Below are positions 46,037 to 57,453 of a stretch of DNA of 64,000 bases, piece by piece (positions within the stretch are counted from its first letter, which is position 1; every line of letters starts with the position of its first letter). The stretch lies in NCBI RefSeq assembly GCF_009733865.1, contig NZ_WOFB01000001.1, forward strand, positions 62,001 through 126,000, read 5' to 3'. Origin of the DNA: Oceanobacillus salinisoli (GTDB lineage Bacteria > Bacillota > Bacilli > Bacillales > Amphibacillaceae). Both the position numbers and the translations under genes were made by a program. The notes under the pieces were generated by a model. The model saw nothing but the letters and a program-made list of their open reading frames with translations, had not been told where the DNA came from and made no database searches.

Positions 46037-47509
46037 ATGAACTTGAAAAAATCGCATATTATCCTTATTTTGGCTGGAGCATTGCTGTTAGGTTTTATTG
46101 GTGCGTATACAGGTGTGAAACTTGCTCAGCCGGATGAGGGTATTATGGAACAGGCTGCAACAGACGATGGTTCTTCCATTTTTGGTAATGGGGATCATGA
46201 AATGGATGATGAAATTCCAGGCAATATGGTAAAGGTCTCACAAGCGTTTTCATTAATTCAAAACAACTACATTGAAGATATTGAAGATAAACAGCTAATT
46301 GAAGGTGCTATAGAAGGGATGCTTGCTACATTGGAAGATCCTCACAGCTCTTATATGGATATTGAAATGATGAGTCAATTTAATGAACAAATCGAATCAT
46401 CATTTGAGGGAATAGGGGCAGAAGTAAGTATGGTGAATGGAGTTGTAACGATTGTTGCACCAATTAAAGATTCACCAGCTGAAAAAGCAGGAATACGTCC
46501 AAATGATGAAGTTTTATCCGTTGATGGGGAGAGCTTGGAAGGATTAAACTTAAATGAAGCGGTAGCTCAAATTCGTGGTGAAAAAGGTACAGAGGTTGTT
46601 TTAGAAATTCGTCGTGCTGGTGTTTCCGAACCATTTGACGTTACAATTGTCCGTGACGAGATACCGGTTGAAACAGTTTACCACCAAGTAGAAGAAGTGA
46701 ATGGAAAGAAAACGGGAATCATTGAAATTACGAATTTCTCTGAGAATACGTATACAGAATTTGAAGAGCAACTGGAAACTCTCGAACAAGAAGGAATTGA
46801 AGGCTTAGTTATTGATGTGAGAGGAAATCCTGGAGGGCTTTTAAATGTTATTGAAGACATATTAAAACAGTTTGTTCCGGAAGATATTCCATACTTACAA
46901 ATTGAAGATGCAAATGGAAATAGAACACCATATTATTCGAATCTTGCTGAGAAAAAACCTTATCCAATCAGTGTACTAATTGATGAGGGAAGTGCTTCCG
47001 CTTCTGAAATATTGGCTGTAGCCATGAAAGAACTTGGGTACGATATTGTTGGACATTCAAGCTATGGGAAGGGTACTGTACAGCAAGCAGTTCCTTTAGG
47101 AGACGGAAGTTCGATTAAGCTAACTACAAATAAATGGCTTTCTCCAAATGGAGAATGGATTAATGAAACAGGGGTAGAGCCAACAATAGAAGTTAGTCAG
47201 CCCGATTACTATTATACGAATCCTATTATCATAGATGAGCCTCTGGAGGTTGATCAGTCTGATGAGCCAATTGAGAATATGCAGATTATGCTAAGTGGAT
47301 TAGGTTACGATACCGGAAGAACCGATGGATACTTTAGTGAAGAAACAAAAGAAGCTGTTGAGCAGTTTCAGCAGGATAATGACTTAGAAGTAACCGGTGT
47401 TGTCGATGAGGAGACTGCTGGGCTCATTGAGGCAAAAGTAGTAGAGCATATTCGCAATGGTGAAGATGATGCGCAATTGGAGAAAGCTTTAGAGGAACTA
47501 TACCAATAA
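46037..47509 (+). CDS. ctpB: CtpB carboxy-terminal processing protease
   Basis: The 490-residue S41 peptidase has one N-terminal membrane anchor (6-27), a PDZ domain (about 110-200), the protease core with catalytic Ser in EGSASASEI and Lys in SYGKGTVQ, and a C-terminal peptidoglycan-binding domain (GLGYDTGRTDGYFSEETKEAVEQFQQ). In B. subtilis CtpB cleaves SpoIVFA to trigger SigK activation during sporulation, which supports a spore-former. Its place after ftsEX and before minJ is conserved. Confidence 0.94.
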   Translation: MNLKKSHIILILAGALLLGFIGAYTGVKLAQPDEGIMEQAATDDGSSIFGNGDHEMDDEIPGNMVKVSQAFSLIQNNYIEDIEDKQLIEGAIEGMLATLEDPHSSYMDIEMMSQFNEQIESSFEGIGAEVSMVNGVVTIVAPIKDSPAEKAGIRPNDEVLSVDGESLEGLNLNEAVAQIRGEKGTEVVLEIRRAGVSEPFDVTIVRDEIPVETVYHQVEEVNGKKTGIIEITNFSENTYTEFEEQLETLEQEGIEGLVIDVRGNPGGLLNVIEDILKQFVPEDIPYLQIEDANGNRTPYYSNLAEKKPYPISVLIDEGSASASEILAVAMKELGYDIVGHSSYGKGTVQQAVPLGDGSSIKLTTNKWLSPNGEWINETGVEPTIEVSQPDYYYTNPIIIDEPLEVDQSDEPIENMQIMLSGLGYDTGRTDGYFSEETKEAVEQFQQDNDLEVTGVVDEETAGLIEAKVVEHIRNGEDDAQLEKALEELYQ

Positions 47510-47576
47510 GAAGCATAAATTGCGCGGATTAGGAAATATAAAATGCTACTTAGTTAAATTTAGTTCTTAGTTTTAA

Positions 47577-47626
47577 AAAAAACGAACACATTCACGAAAG
47601 AACGAGTGAATGTGTTCGTTTTTTTA
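47577..47626 (+). terminator. Terminator of ctpB
   Basis: AACGAACACATTCAC pairs with GTGAATGTGTTCGTT around a 10-nt loop, followed by T residues. Confidence 0.92.
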
Positions 47627-47727
47627 CATTTTTTTGGTATACTTCAAATAGTGATAAACAGGAAAATAATCGACTCACATCGAATAAATAAAAATGATAG
47701 GCATCCATACCTGGAAGGTGATCAATT

Positions 47728-48918
47728 TTGGTAGAGATATGGCTTTTGGAAGCATTAAAAGGAATTGGTAGATTTTTCTTAAATCCACTTGTTTATTGGT
47801 CAGTGATATTGGTCATTGCTGTGGGCTATAAACGAATTAAAGAGGAACGGCTTAATTTTGGTTTTAAAGTATTTGATGTCTTTTCTGAATGGAAAGGGAC
47901 TTGGGGGATTGCTATTACTTCAGGATTGGTTATATCACTAATTACACTGGGGAGTGGCATGGTACTTAGCTATGAAACGATTATTGTATTAAGTATTATG
48001 ACCATCCTTTTAAGTATAACGTTACGATTTACTATGTTATCAGCAAGCTATACAATTGGCATTACGTATTTATTATTACTACTTGCACCTTTCTTGTTGG
48101 AAAATCAGACAGTTATGGATGTGACGCTAAATTGGGAAACGAATTTTACGGCTTTAGCCATTTTACTTGGGCTGTTTTTAATCGTTGAGGCCTTACTGAT
48201 TCGTCGGACCCATCGCAACCAAACATTCCCAAGCCTGGCTTTAAGCAGACGGGGCTTTTGGGTTGGGCAGCATCGGCTAAAGAGAATGGCAGTTATACCA
48301 TTTTTTACATTAATCCCTATTGGAATGATTGGACCGTTGGAACCTTATTGGCCATATGTCACTATTGGTGGAGAAGCATATGGTATAGTTCTCATTCCTT
48401 TTATCATTGGTTTCGATTTCATAGCAAAAGGGCATATGCCTATGCAGGCAGCACAGAAGCTTTCAAAATTTATCACTCTATTAGGAATTGGGATCACATT
48501 GATTGCCGCTGGAAGTATCTTTATTTCTTGGCTGTCACTTACAGCTATTATTCTCGCTATAATAGGGAAGGAATATATTCATTATCGCTACAGGGTTGGT
48601 GACCGAGCAAGACTACCGTATTTCCATCCTGAAAACGAAGGAATTAAAATTGTAAGCATTATTCCTGGTACTCCTGCAGATAGGCTTGATTTATTGGTCG
48701 GAGAAACGATTGTTAAAGTGAACGGCAGAAAAGTTAATAATGTCCATGATTTTTACATTGCTTTACATGATAGTGGAGCATATTTTAAGCTAGATGTATT
48801 AGATGACGCCAAAGAAGTACGTTTTGTACAAGGTGCATTTTATGAAGGCGATCATCATGAATTAGGATTAATTTTCTCAGAAAAACCTTACCGAGAAAAA
48901 ATGAAAAAAGTAAATTAA
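47728..48918 (+). CDS. minJ: MinJ division topology protein
   Basis: The 396-residue protein starts at TTG. It has about seven to eight membrane segments through residue 290 and a C-terminal PDZ domain (GIKIVSIIPGTPADRLDLLVGETIVKVNGRKV). MinJ links DivIVA to MinD at cell poles and septa. The order ctpB-minJ-uvrB matches B. subtilis (yvjB-yvjD-uvrB). Confidence 0.92.
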   Translation: MVEIWLLEALKGIGRFFLNPLVYWSVILVIAVGYKRIKEERLNFGFKVFDVFSEWKGTWGIAITSGLVISLITLGSGMVLSYETIIVLSIMTILLSITLRFTMLSASYTIGITYLLLLLAPFLLENQTVMDVTLNWETNFTALAILLGLFLIVEALLIRRTHRNQTFPSLALSRRGFWVGQHRLKRMAVIPFFTLIPIGMIGPLEPYWPYVTIGGEAYGIVLIPFIIGFDFIAKGHMPMQAAQKLSKFITLLGIGITLIAAGSIFISWLSLTAIILAIIGKEYIHYRYRVGDRARLPYFHPENEGIKIVSIIPGTPADRLDLLVGETIVKVNGRKVNNVHDFYIALHDSGAYFKLDVLDDAKEVRFVQGAFYEGDHHELGLIFSEKPYREKMKKVN

Positions 48919-48933
48919 TAGAAAAGCAAGCAG

Positions 48934-48963
48934 GACTTCTATCGCTATGATGGAAGTCTTTTT
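48934..48963 (+). terminator. Terminator of minJ
   Basis: GACTTC pairs with GAAGTC, followed by five T. Confidence 0.65.
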
Positions 48964-49100
48964 AGACGTTATCAGGAAAGTATAAAACCGATCCGGAAAT
49001 CAACGAAGCACCTAATGTCGTAATATATCAACAACGATATCTTATTTTCCTCTATAAACATGGGTAAAATAGTAAATAGTAAATAGTAATGCATATAAAA

Positions 49101-49114
49101 CGAATATTTGTTCG
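49101..49114 (+). promoter_or_regulatory. SOS (LexA/DinR) box before uvrBA
   Basis: CGAATATTTGTTCG differs from the Gram-positive consensus CGAAC-N4-GTTCG at a single base. It lies 62 bp before the uvrB start, so uvrB and uvrA should be damage-inducible. Confidence 0.8.
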
Positions 49115-49176
49115 TGCTGTGTTAAAATATATGATATATGTGATAGAATAGAAAACAAGGAACGGAGGCGGGACAT

Positions 49177-51159
49177 TTGGAGAATAAATTTGAACTTGTT
49201 TCCCAATACGAACCAGCTGGAGACCAGCCACAAGCGATTAAAGAGATTACGGAAAATGTCCTGGCTGGTCAGCGCCACCAAACATTGCTTGGTGCGACTG
49301 GTACAGGGAAAACCTTTACGATGTCGAATGTCATTAAGGAAGTAAATAAACCAACACTTGTTATTGCCCATAACAAAACATTGGCAGGGCAACTGTATAG
49401 TGAGTTTAAAGAATTCTTCCCAAATAATGCAGTTGAATATTTTGTCAGCTATTATGATTATTATCAACCTGAAGCATATGTCCCTTCCACGGATACATTT
49501 ATAGAAAAAGATGCAAGTATTAATGATGAGATTGATAAACTGCGACATTCCGCAACTTCTGCGCTATTTGAACGAAATGATGTATTGATTGTTGCGAGTG
49601 TCTCCTGTATATATGGTTTAGGTTCACCGGAAGAATATCGCAGTCAAGTCCTTTCTTTGCGAATGGGAATGGAAATGGACCGGGATCAGCTGTTACGTGA
49701 ATTAGTGAATATTCAATATGCAAGAAACGATATTGAATTTCAGCGTGGTACGTTCCGGGTGCGTGGGGATTCCGTAGAAATTATTCCAGCATCAAGGGAG
49801 GAGCATTGTATCCGGATTGAGTTTTTTGGTGATGAAATTGACCGAATTCGTGAGGTGGACGCCCTAACAGGAGAAATTGTTGGGGACCGGGAACATATTG
49901 CGATTTTTCCAGCATCCCACTTCGTAACAAGAGAAGAAAAAATGAAAATTGCAATCTCCAACATTGAAAAAGAACTGGAGGAGCGTCTTAAAGAATTGCG
50001 TGATAATGATCAACTTTTAGAAGCTCAGCGCTTGGAGCAGCGGACGAACTATGACCTGGAAATGATGAGGGAAATGGGTTTTTGCTCTGGGATAGAAAAT
50101 TATTCCCGACACTTAACGCTAAGAGAATCGGGTGCGACTCCATATACACTGATAGACTACTTTCCGGATGATTTCCTGGTTATTATTGATGAATCCCATG
50201 TGACATTACCACAGATAAGAGGAATGTATAATGGGGACCAGGCGAGAAAACAGGTTTTAGTCGATCATGGTTTTCGATTGCCATCTGCTCTGGATAACCG
50301 GCCATTAAAGTTTGAGGAATTTGAGAAAAAGGTACCTCAGCTCGTATATGTCTCTGCTACACCTGGGCCGTATGAATTAGAACATACTCCGAAGATGACG
50401 GAACAGATTATTCGTCCAACAGGCTTATTGGATCCGAAAATAGATGTACGCCCAATTGAGGGGCAAATTGATGACTTAATTAAGGAAATTAACGAGCGAA
50501 TGGATCGAAATGAGCGGGTGCTTGTAACCACGTTAACGAAAAAAATGTCTGAGGACTTAACGGATTATTTAAAAGAAATCGGAATGAAGGTAGCTTACTT
50601 ACATTCCGAAATCAAAACCCTGGAACGAATCGAAATTATCCGTGATTTGCGGGTAGGAAAATATGATGTTTTAATTGGAATTAATTTGCTTAGAGAAGGA
50701 ATTGATATACCGGAAGTATCCTTAGTTACCATATTGGATGCAGATAAAGAAGGGTTCCTGCGTTCAGAACGTTCCTTGATTCAGACGATTGGACGTGCTG
50801 CACGGAATGCCAATGGTGAAGTGATTATGTACGCAGATAAAATAACAGATTCGATGCAAACCGCAATAGATGAAACGAATCGCCGGCGTCAAAAACAAAT
50901 GGCTTATAATGAGGAGCATCACATTACACCAAAAACGATTAAGAAAGATGTTCGTGATGTCATTCGTGCTACGGTAGCTTCTGAAGACAAGGAAGAATAT
51001 GAGAACAAGTCGAAAACGATAGAGAAACTACCGAAGAAGGAAAAAGAAAAAGTAATCGAGCAAATGGAAGAAGAAATGAAGCAAGCAGCCAAAGCGCTTG
51101 ACTTTGAAAAGGCTGCTGAACTTCGTGATATTATTCTTGAGCTGAAAGCGGGAGCGTGA
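49177..51159 (+). CDS. uvrB: UvrB excinuclease subunit
   Basis: The 660-residue protein starts at TTG after GGAGGCGGG. Walker A is GATGTGKT, the beta-hairpin region has [12 protein letters not shown], the helicase motif is QTIGRAARN, and the C-terminal UVR domain ([24 protein letters not shown]) binds UvrC. It verifies the lesion in nucleotide excision repair. uvrA overlaps its stop (GTGATG). Confidence 0.98.
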   Translation: MENKFELVSQYEPAGDQPQAIKEITENVLAGQRHQTLLGATGTGKTFTMSNVIKEVNKPTLVIAHNKTLAGQLYSEFKEFFPNNAVEYFVSYYDYYQPEAYVPSTDTFIEKDASINDEIDKLRHSATSALFERNDVLIVASVSCIYGLGSPEEYRSQVLSLRMGMEMDRDQLLRELVNIQYARNDIEFQRGTFRVRGDSVEIIPASREEHCIRIEFFGDEIDRIREVDALTGEIVGDREHIAIFPASHFVTREEKMKIAISNIEKELEERLKELRDNDQLLEAQRLEQRTNYDLEMMREMGFCSGIENYSRHLTLRESGATPYTLIDYFPDDFLVIIDESHVTLPQIRGMYNGDQARKQVLVDHGFRLPSALDNRPLKFEEFEKKVPQLVYVSATPGPYELEHTPKMTEQIIRPTGLLDPKIDVRPIEGQIDDLIKEINERMDRNERVLVTTLTKKMSEDLTDYLKEIGMKVAYLHSEIKTLERIEIIRDLRVGKYDVLIGINLLREGIDIPEVSLVTILDADKEGFLRSERSLIQTIGRAARNANGEVIMYADKITDSMQTAIDETNRRRQKQMAYNEEHHITPKTIKKDVRDVIRATVASEDKEEYENKSKTIEKLPKKEKEKVIEQMEEEMKQAAKALDFEKAAELRDIILELKAGA

Positions 51160-54047
51160 TGGATAGAATGTCAAGCAAGTTTATTGAAATACAAGGGGCC
51201 AGAGCTCACAATTTAAAAAATGTCGATTTAACCATCCCGAAAAATAAACTGGTTGTGTTAACAGGATTATCTGGTTCGGGAAAATCATCGCTCGCTTTTG
51301 ATACGATTTATGCGGAAGGTCAGCGGCGGTATGTTGAATCTTTATCTGCGTATGCGAGACAGTTTTTAGGTCAAATGGATAAACCTGATGTGGATGCGAT
51401 TGACGGATTATCTCCGGCAATATCCATTGACCAAAAAACAACAAGCCGAAATCCAAGGTCAACAGTAGGTACAGTTACGGAAATTTATGATTATTTACGC
51501 TTATTGTATGCAAGAGTTGGCCATCCAACCTGCCCAAAACATGGGATTGAAATTACTTCACAAACGGTTCAGCAGATGGTGGACCGGATCATGGAGTATC
51601 CAGAGCGAACGAAAATGCAGATTCTTGCCCCTGTTGTTTCTGGACGTAAAGGAGAACATGTGAAACTCCTTGAAAAATTAAAGCAGGAAGGATATGTGCG
51701 GATTCGTGTCGATAAAGAAATGCGTGAAGTAACCGAAGAGATTAAATTAGATAAAAATAAAAAACACTCCATTGAAGTAGTAGTAGATCGTATCGTCGTC
51801 AAACCGGGGACTGAGGGAAGATTGAGTGATTCGATTGAAACGGCGTTAGAACTTGGAGAAGGCAGAATCGTTGTGGATGTGATTGGAGAAGAAGAATTAA
51901 TCTTTAGTGAGCATCATTCTTGTCCAATTTGCGGTTTTTCTATTAGTGAACTAGAGCCACGAATATTTTCATTTAATACACCATATGGAGCTTGTCCGAC
52001 CTGTGATGGTTTAGGAACGAGACTGGAAGTGGACCTGGATTTGGTCATTCCGGATTGGAACAGAACATTAAATGAGCATGCGATTGCGGCATGGGAACCG
52101 ATAAGTGCGCAATATTACCCCCAATTATTGAAGAGTGTCTGTGATCACTATGCAATTGATATGGATGTTCCTGTAAAAAATCTTCCAAAGGAGCTGCTGG
52201 AAAAGATTTTATATGGTAGTGGAACAGAAAAAATTCATTTTTACTATAAGAATGACTTTGGAAGAGTCCATGATTCGGAAATATATTTTGAAGGTGTTCT
52301 CAACAATATTGCCAGACGATACAAAGAGACAAGCTCGGACTTTACTAGAGATCATTTATCCAAGTACATGTCTCAAAAAGCTTGCCCGACCTGCAAAGGG
52401 CACCGATTGAAAGAGGAAGCATTGGCAGTTCGTATAAATGGTTTCCACATTAGTAAGGTGACAGAATTTTCGGTTGTTGAGGCAATCCATTTCTTTGAAA
52501 AGGTAGACTTAACTGAAAAAGAAAAACAAATAGCTAAAATGATTTTAAAAGAAATACAGAATCGTTTGGAGTTCTTAAATAATGTTGGATTAGATTATTT
52601 AACACTTGCTCGTGCTGCAGGAACCCTTTCTGGTGGAGAGGCACAGCGAATTCGTTTAGCTACACAAATCGGTTCAGCATTAACAGGTGTTTTATATGTA
52701 TTGGACGAACCATCCATTGGTCTTCATCAGCGGGATAATGACCGGCTAATTGATACGTTAAAGCGGATGCGGGATCTTGATAATACATTAATTGTAGTGG
52801 AGCATGATGAAGATACAATGCTTGCTGCAGACTGGCTCATTGATATTGGACCCGGAGCAGGGGAGCATGGTGGTCATATTGTAGCTAGTGACACTCCTGA
52901 GAATGTGATGAAAAATAAAAATTCCATTACCGGAAAATACTTATCCGGCGATAAATTCATTCCACTCCCAGCAAAACGAAGAAAACCGGATAAACGAAAA
53001 ATTGAGGTGGTTGGTGCAGCGGAAAACAATCTGAAAAATGTATCGGTTAAAATTCCGATTGGATTGATGACTGTAGTAACTGGAGTGTCCGGTTCAGGAA
53101 AAAGTACACTGGTTAATGAAATTATTTATAAGGGGTTGGCGAAGGAAGTATCAAGGGCTAACCATAAGCCGGGTAAACATAAAACAATTAAGGGAATTGA
53201 GCATTTAGATAAAGTCATTGATATTGACCAGTCGCCAATTGGCCGTACACCACGTTCCAATCCAGCTACCTATACTGGGGTGTTTGATGATATACGTGAT
53301 GTATTTGCACAAACGAATGAAGCAAAGGTGCGTGGCTATAAGAAGGGCCGTTTCAGTTTTAATGTGAAAGGCGGGCGTTGTGAGGCATGCCGCGGAGATG
53401 GAATCATAAAAATTGAAATGCACTTCTTGCCGGATGTTTATGTACCATGTGAAGTTTGCCACGGTAAACGCTATAATCGTGAAACATTAGAAGTAAAATA
53501 CAAAGGAAAAAGTATTGCAGATGTATTGGATATGAGGGTGGAAGAAGCACTGGATTTTTTTGCTCCGATTCCTAAAATAAAACGCAAAATCCAAACTATT
53601 GCAGATGTGGGATTAGGCTATGTTCGTTTAGGACAACCAGCAACCACACTGTCTGGTGGGGAAGCGCAGCGAGTAAAACTGGCCAGTGAACTTCATCGAC
53701 GATCTAATGGAAAAACATTATATATCTTGGATGAGCCGACAACAGGATTGCATGTAGATGACATTAAACGATTGCTTTCCGTGCTGCAGCGTCTAGTGGA
53801 AAATGGAGATTCCGTTTTAATCATTGAGCATAATTTAGATGTTATTAAATGCGCGGATAATATTATTGACCTTGGCCCTGAAGGTGGGGATCGTGGTGGA
53901 CAAATTATCGCTACTGGTACACCAGAAAAAATTGCCGAAGCTGCAGACATTTCCTATACCGGCCGTTACCTCGGAAATGTGCTGGAACGAGATCGCGAAC
54001 GCATGGAAAAGTTAATTAAAGAAAAGGAAAAGGCAAGTACGAAATAG
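51159..54047 (+). CDS. uvrA: UvrA excinuclease subunit
   Basis: The 962-residue lesion-recognition ATPase has two ABC modules (Walker [10 protein letters not shown] near residue 34 and GVSGSGKST near 645), two LSGGEAQR signatures and three zinc sites ([56 protein letters not shown]). ATG 51159 overlaps the uvrB stop, so the two are cotranslated. Confidence 0.98.
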   Translation: MDRMSSKFIEIQGARAHNLKNVDLTIPKNKLVVLTGLSGSGKSSLAFDTIYAEGQRRYVESLSAYARQFLGQMDKPDVDAIDGLSPAISIDQKTTSRNPRSTVGTVTEIYDYLRLLYARVGHPTCPKHGIEITSQTVQQMVDRIMEYPERTKMQILAPVVSGRKGEHVKLLEKLKQEGYVRIRVDKEMREVTEEIKLDKNKKHSIEVVVDRIVVKPGTEGRLSDSIETALELGEGRIVVDVIGEEELIFSEHHSCPICGFSISELEPRIFSFNTPYGACPTCDGLGTRLEVDLDLVIPDWNRTLNEHAIAAWEPISAQYYPQLLKSVCDHYAIDMDVPVKNLPKELLEKILYGSGTEKIHFYYKNDFGRVHDSEIYFEGVLNNIARRYKETSSDFTRDHLSKYMSQKACPTCKGHRLKEEALAVRINGFHISKVTEFSVVEAIHFFEKVDLTEKEKQIAKMILKEIQNRLEFLNNVGLDYLTLARAAGTLSGGEAQRIRLATQIGSALTGVLYVLDEPSIGLHQRDNDRLIDTLKRMRDLDNTLIVVEHDEDTMLAADWLIDIGPGAGEHGGHIVASDTPENVMKNKNSITGKYLSGDKFIPLPAKRRKPDKRKIEVVGAAENNLKNVSVKIPIGLMTVVTGVSGSGKSTLVNEIIYKGLAKEVSRANHKPGKHKTIKGIEHLDKVIDIDQSPIGRTPRSNPATYTGVFDDIRDVFAQTNEAKVRGYKKGRFSFNVKGGRCEACRGDGIIKIEMHFLPDVYVPCEVCHGKRYNRETLEVKYKGKSIADVLDMRVEEALDFFAPIPKIKRKIQTIADVGLGYVRLGQPATTLSGGEAQRVKLASELHRRSNGKTLYILDEPTTGLHVDDIKRLLSVLQRLVENGDSVLIIEHNLDVIKCADNIIDLGPEGGDRGGQIIATGTPEKIAEAADISYTGRYLGNVLERDRERMEKLIKEKEKASTK

Positions 54048-54052
54048 AAGAC

Positions 54053-54088
54053 CAGCATACCTGTTAAACAGTAGGTATGCTGTTTTTA
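54053..54088 (+). terminator. Terminator of uvrBA
   Basis: CAGCATACCT pairs with AGGTATGCTG around a 10-nt loop, followed by T residues. Confidence 0.88.
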
Positions 54089-54461
54089 TACATTGGCTCT
54101 TTTCGTTGTTTTTTTCCCTTTCGCGTAGATATAATATCCGACTTAGTGAATTACTATTGCGGTTCTCACTTGTTCTAATGATGATGTGTGCTTGCATTCT
54201 CCGCAGAATACTTACTGTCTTCTAGTAACGCATCGTAGTAGAATTCATTGGCGTAAGGAACAAAGAAGATTACTCAAGTAGTACCCTCGTTGCTAAGGTC
54301 TTTGGATATGTGCTATCCCCATAGGACAAGAAACTCGGTCTGCAGCTATACATCGCAAAAAAAGAAGATATTATTGTATTCTAGAGAAATAAACCCTTTC
54401 TTTAATCTAAACAAGCATCGATTAGCAACAATCAGATAGAAAATGAATAGCACAAAACCAG

Positions 54462-54660
54462 CGGAGGATATACACGGAGACTCCTTGAAAAAGAAAACCG
54501 CTTTTTCTGCGTGCGATGTAACGCTGCCGAAATCTTCCTTGTGCTGTGGGAAAAGAGGCATCGGTGAGTCCCCTAAAGAAGACAGTACGAGGAGGCTCAC
54601 CAGCCGCCCATGGAAGCGAAGTGTATTTCCGGAACGGTATGAGAGTAGTATCATACGTCG
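54462..54660. repeat. Repeat family A copy carrying a 56-bp insertion
   Basis: GGATATACACGGAGACTCCT at the start, CCCCTAAAGAAGACAG and CGAGGAGGCTCAC inside, and GCGAAGTGTATTTCCG at the end match the copy at 15548. Between TCCT and GTGGG a 56-bp sequence (54486-54541) is inserted. There is no gene in the 54.1-54.8 kb gap. Confidence 0.8.
54486..54541. mobile_element. 56-bp nested insertion, copy 1
   Basis: The insert starts TGAAAAAGAAAACCGC, contains CTGCGTGCGATGTAACGCTG and ends CTTCCTTG. It is preceded by TCCT and followed by TGCT, which looks like a mutated 4-bp target duplication. AGAAAA and TTTTCT can form a small hairpin. It is about 80% identical to 61222-61277 and of exactly the same length. 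Confidence 0.7.
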
Positions 54661-54828
54661 AATTTTATAGATTCTGCCAAAGCAGCAAATCTATTAGGTG
54701 GGGTGAGTAACCATAGTCTTGTTTTTTTAAAAACAGCCTAATAGAAATTATATAAATACGAGTCAATTTTTTGACTGAAAATGACTACTGGGGTAGAGTT
54801 ATAATAAGAAGGTATTGGAGGAACGATA

Positions 54829-55182
54829 ATGAAGCCTATTGAAATGGAAAGAGTTCAGCAAACTCTAGACGAATTAAAAAATAAAGAGGTATATGTCCAT
54901 TTAGAGACAACGAATGGTGCATACGCCAGTCATTTTAATGATAAAGCATATAATGTTGGAGCGTACATACGTAATGCAAAGGTTAGTTTTAATCAGGCAA
55001 AAATTGTTGGAGATGGAAAATCGTATCGTGTCGGCCTGAAAATGGAAATGGGCTGGATCTATGCGGAAGGGTTAACAGACTGGACAATGCATGAAGGTTC
55101 CAAACTGCTTATGGCAGGACATGATCAAGAGGGTCGTTTAATGGTTTCATTGGAAATTAGTGAAACCCCATTTAGTCATTAA
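54829..55182 (+). CDS. yojF: YojF, DUF1806 family protein
   Basis: The 117-residue protein contains KNKEVYVHLETTNGAYASH and GLKMEMGWIYAEGLTDWT, typical of the YojF family of unknown function. In B. subtilis yojF precedes yojG (bshB2), and here too the deacetylase gene follows by 31 bp. A role in bacillithiol metabolism is an inference from that pairing. The ribosome site is GGAGGAAC. Confidence 0.9.
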   Translation: MKPIEMERVQQTLDELKNKEVYVHLETTNGAYASHFNDKAYNVGAYIRNAKVSFNQAKIVGDGKSYRVGLKMEMGWIYAEGLTDWTMHEGSKLLMAGHDQEGRLMVSLEISETPFSH

Positions 55183-55213
55183 TTCGAAAATGGTTTGAAG
55201 GAAGGTTATTATC

Positions 55214-55879
55214 ATGGAAAAACATGTCGTTGTTATTTACCCTCATCCAGATGATGAATCATTTGGTGCGGCGGGTACGATTGCGAATTTTCGGCAACAA
55301 GGTGTACCTGTTACATATTTATGCGGAACATTAGGTGAAATGGGAAGAAATATGGGTTCGCCTGCTTTCGCAAATCGCGAAACATTGCCTCAAATTAGAA
55401 AAGAAGAGTTAACAAATGCTTGTAACGTACTTGATATCGAATTAGAGATGTTGGGCTACAGGGATAAGACAATTGAGTTTGAAGACCGAATGGAAATTGC
55501 TAAAAATCTAAAAGGATATTTAGATAAGATTAAGCCAAGTCTTGTCATCACACATTATCCCGCTTATGCTGTTCACCCTGATCATAATGCTTTAGGTGCA
55601 GCGGCAATTGAAGCGGTGCGCTTAATGGACCCTGAAAATCGCCCAACAGTTTGGGCTCAAGCGATTTCCAAAGATTTTCCGCAAGATCTAGGTGAACCAG
55701 ATGTTACAAATGACATAACAGATACTTTTGATAAAAAGTTTGAAGCAATCCTTGCTCATAAGTCTCAAGCAATGGGAGTTTTGGTCCAGCATAAACAAAA
55801 ACAACCGGAAATGGATGACCTGAAAGAAATTGCGAAACAAAATCTTGGAAAAGAAAGATTTTATATTTGGAAGTATTAA
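55214..55879 (+). CDS. bshB2: BshB2 bacillithiol biosynthesis deacetylase
   Basis: The 221-residue LmbE-type zinc hydrolase has the metal-binding motif PHPDDESFG near residue 10 and HYPAYAVHPDHNALG in the second half. It removes the acetyl group from GlcNAc-malate in the synthesis of bacillithiol, the main low-molecular-weight thiol of Bacilli. It lies in an operon with yojF. Confidence 0.93.
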   Translation: MEKHVVVIYPHPDDESFGAAGTIANFRQQGVPVTYLCGTLGEMGRNMGSPAFANRETLPQIRKEELTNACNVLDIELEMLGYRDKTIEFEDRMEIAKNLKGYLDKIKPSLVITHYPAYAVHPDHNALGAAAIEAVRLMDPENRPTVWAQAISKDFPQDLGEPDVTNDITDTFDKKFEAILAHKSQAMGVLVQHKQKQPEMDDLKEIAKQNLGKERFYIWKY

Positions 55880-55884
55880 CTTAA

Positions 55885-56090
55885 AGAGGATGTTCAAAAA
55901 GTCCGGTGAAAATGACAGATCGAATTTCTTCGTTGGCTCGCTTTTCCGTTGCTCACGTATGGTAAGGAACTTCTACTAAAATCACCCACGTCCTGTGGGC
56001 AACGTAAAAGTCACCACATCCTGTGGAAGCCCGCTACTCAAAGCTTCACCGCCTCGAACTTCTCGGTCCTTTTCATCCTCCGCACTTAAA
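55885..56090. mobile_element. MITE-like repeat family B, copy 1
   Basis: It starts AGAGGATGTTCAAAAAGTCC and ends CGGTCCTTTTCATCCTC. Internal parts CCCACGTCCTGTGGGCAACG and GCCTCGAACTTCTCGG recur at 61149-61436. The matching copy has a fuller inverted end (CTTTTTTGAACA). No coding sequence lies within, so a non-autonomous element is likely. This copy lacks the 56-bp insert and shows the empty target. Confidence 0.7.
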
Positions 56091-56094
56091 ACGA

Positions 56095-56125
56095 AAAAAG
56101 CCTCACTTTCATGGTGAGGTTTTTC
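56095..56125. terminator. Terminator after bshB2 and repeat B
   Basis: AAAAAGCCTCAC pairs with GTGAGGTTTTT around a short loop; A and T runs flank it. Confidence 0.8.
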
Positions 56126-56196
56126 ATTGTATAAAATGAAACCTTTAAATTTATCATCTCGTATAATATATAAAGAAACAAGAAGGAGGACTCTAA

Positions 56197-56391
56197 ATGA
56201 AACGTTTATATAAATCTTCTAATGATCGTATGGTTGCCGGTATACTTGGCGGATTAGGGGAGTATTTTAATATCGATTCCACATTGCTTCGCTTACTTTT
56301 TGTTGTTCTGTTATTTGCCAGTTTCTTTACATTTGGCTTGGCTTATTTCATCGGAATATTTATTATACCGAATGACATAGATATTTATTAG
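56197..56391 (+). CDS. Small PspC-domain membrane protein
   Basis: The 64-residue protein is essentially one PspC domain (KRLYKSSNDRMVAGILGGLGEYFNIDSTLLRLLF) with a membrane segment of about 30 residues near the end. PspC proteins act in envelope stress responses; the single-domain forms in Bacillus are little studied. The ribosome site is AAGGAGGA and the gene has its own terminator. Confidence 0.9.
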   Translation: MKRLYKSSNDRMVAGILGGLGEYFNIDSTLLRLLFVVLLFASFFTFGLAYFIGIFIIPNDIDIY

Positions 56392-56429
56392 TTCGGAAAA
56401 TTATCCATTAATGAAATACATGCAAATCT

Positions 56430-56454
56430 CGTAGGTGAAATGCCTACGTTTTTT
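56430..56454 (+). terminator. Terminator of the pspC gene
   Basis: CGTAGG pairs with CCTACG, followed by six T. Confidence 0.8.
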
Positions 56455-56501
56455 GTGCTACAATATTAGCAGTTATTGTAGCATAGAAGGAGGCTATTGT
56501 T

Positions 56502-57440
56502 ATGGGAACAATGGTACGCACAAAAGATTTGTTGGATAATTTTAATCTGACCCTTGTTGCTGGGAAGGATGGTATACATAGAGAAATTATAACAAGTGAT
56601 ATATCACGTCCAGGAATTGAGATGACGGGATATTTTAAATATTATCCAAAAGAACGTCTGCAATTAATCGGGAAAACAGAAATGACTTATTTTTTGGATT
56701 TAACAGAAGAACAGAGAAGAGACCGTGCAGAGAAATTATGTACAGACGTAACACCGGGAATTGTTATTTCCAGAGGCATGGAAGTTCCAAGCGAATTGAT
56801 CGAGGCTGCGAATAAGGCTGGGGTGCCGATTCTGCTTTCACCAAGAAAAACCACCCGTGTCACGAGCAGGTTAACGAATTATTTAGAGGCCAAATTTGCC
56901 CCATTTACGGCCATTCACGGAGTTCTCGTTGATATATATGGCGTTGGTGTCCTGATTACAGGACAAAGTGGTGTTGGTAAAAGTGAAACCGCGTTGGAGC
57001 TCGTGAAGCGCGGGCATCGATTAGTGGCGGATGATAGTGTAGAAATTAGACAAGAAGACTATGATACGTTAATTGGTAATTCACCACCACTCATTGAGCA
57101 CATGCTTGAAATACGTGGTCTTGGCATCATTAATGTTATGACACTATTTGGTGCTGGTGCAGTACGCAGTTATAAAAAGATTGCGATGGTTGTTAATTTG
57201 GAGAATTGGGATGAGAAAAAGCAATATGACAGGCTTGGTTTGGATGAGGACCAAATGAAAATTATGGATGTTTCCTTACCGAAAGCAACGATTCCAGTCC
57301 GCCCAGGTAGAAACCTTGCAGTTATTATTGAAGTAGCTGCAATGAATTTCCGTTTGAAACGAATGGGTGTGAATGCTGCCGAAGAGTTTTCAGAACGATT
57401 GACAAACATGATTGAACAAGAAAAAGATATTACAGAATAA
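56502..57440 (+). CDS. hprK: HPr kinase/phosphorylase
   Basis: The 312-residue bifunctional enzyme phosphorylates and dephosphorylates Ser46 of HPr and Crh and so controls CcpA-mediated catabolite repression. Walker A is GQSGVGKS (154-161), the catalytic region has LVADDSVEI, and the HprK signature [20 protein letters not shown] is present. It heads the conserved hprK-lgt-yvoD-ppaX-yvoF operon. A cre-like site before glpF is one downstream target of this pathway. Confidence 0.97.
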   Translation: MGTMVRTKDLLDNFNLTLVAGKDGIHREIITSDISRPGIEMTGYFKYYPKERLQLIGKTEMTYFLDLTEEQRRDRAEKLCTDVTPGIVISRGMEVPSELIEAANKAGVPILLSPRKTTRVTSRLTNYLEAKFAPFTAIHGVLVDIYGVGVLITGQSGVGKSETALELVKRGHRLVADDSVEIRQEDYDTLIGNSPPLIEHMLEIRGLGIINVMTLFGAGAVRSYKKIAMVVNLENWDEKKQYDRLGLDEDQMKIMDVSLPKATIPVRPGRNLAVIIEVAAMNFRLKRMGVNAAEEFSERLTNMIEQEKDITE

Positions 57441-57453
57441 GAGAGGTTAAAAT

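Noticed and set aside
54443-54670. Frames inside the 54.4-54.7 kb repeat as genes
   Set aside because: They cover repeat A and its insertion, have no ribosome site and no protein-like sequence; the frames at 61158-61526 and 61221-61433 are the same case.
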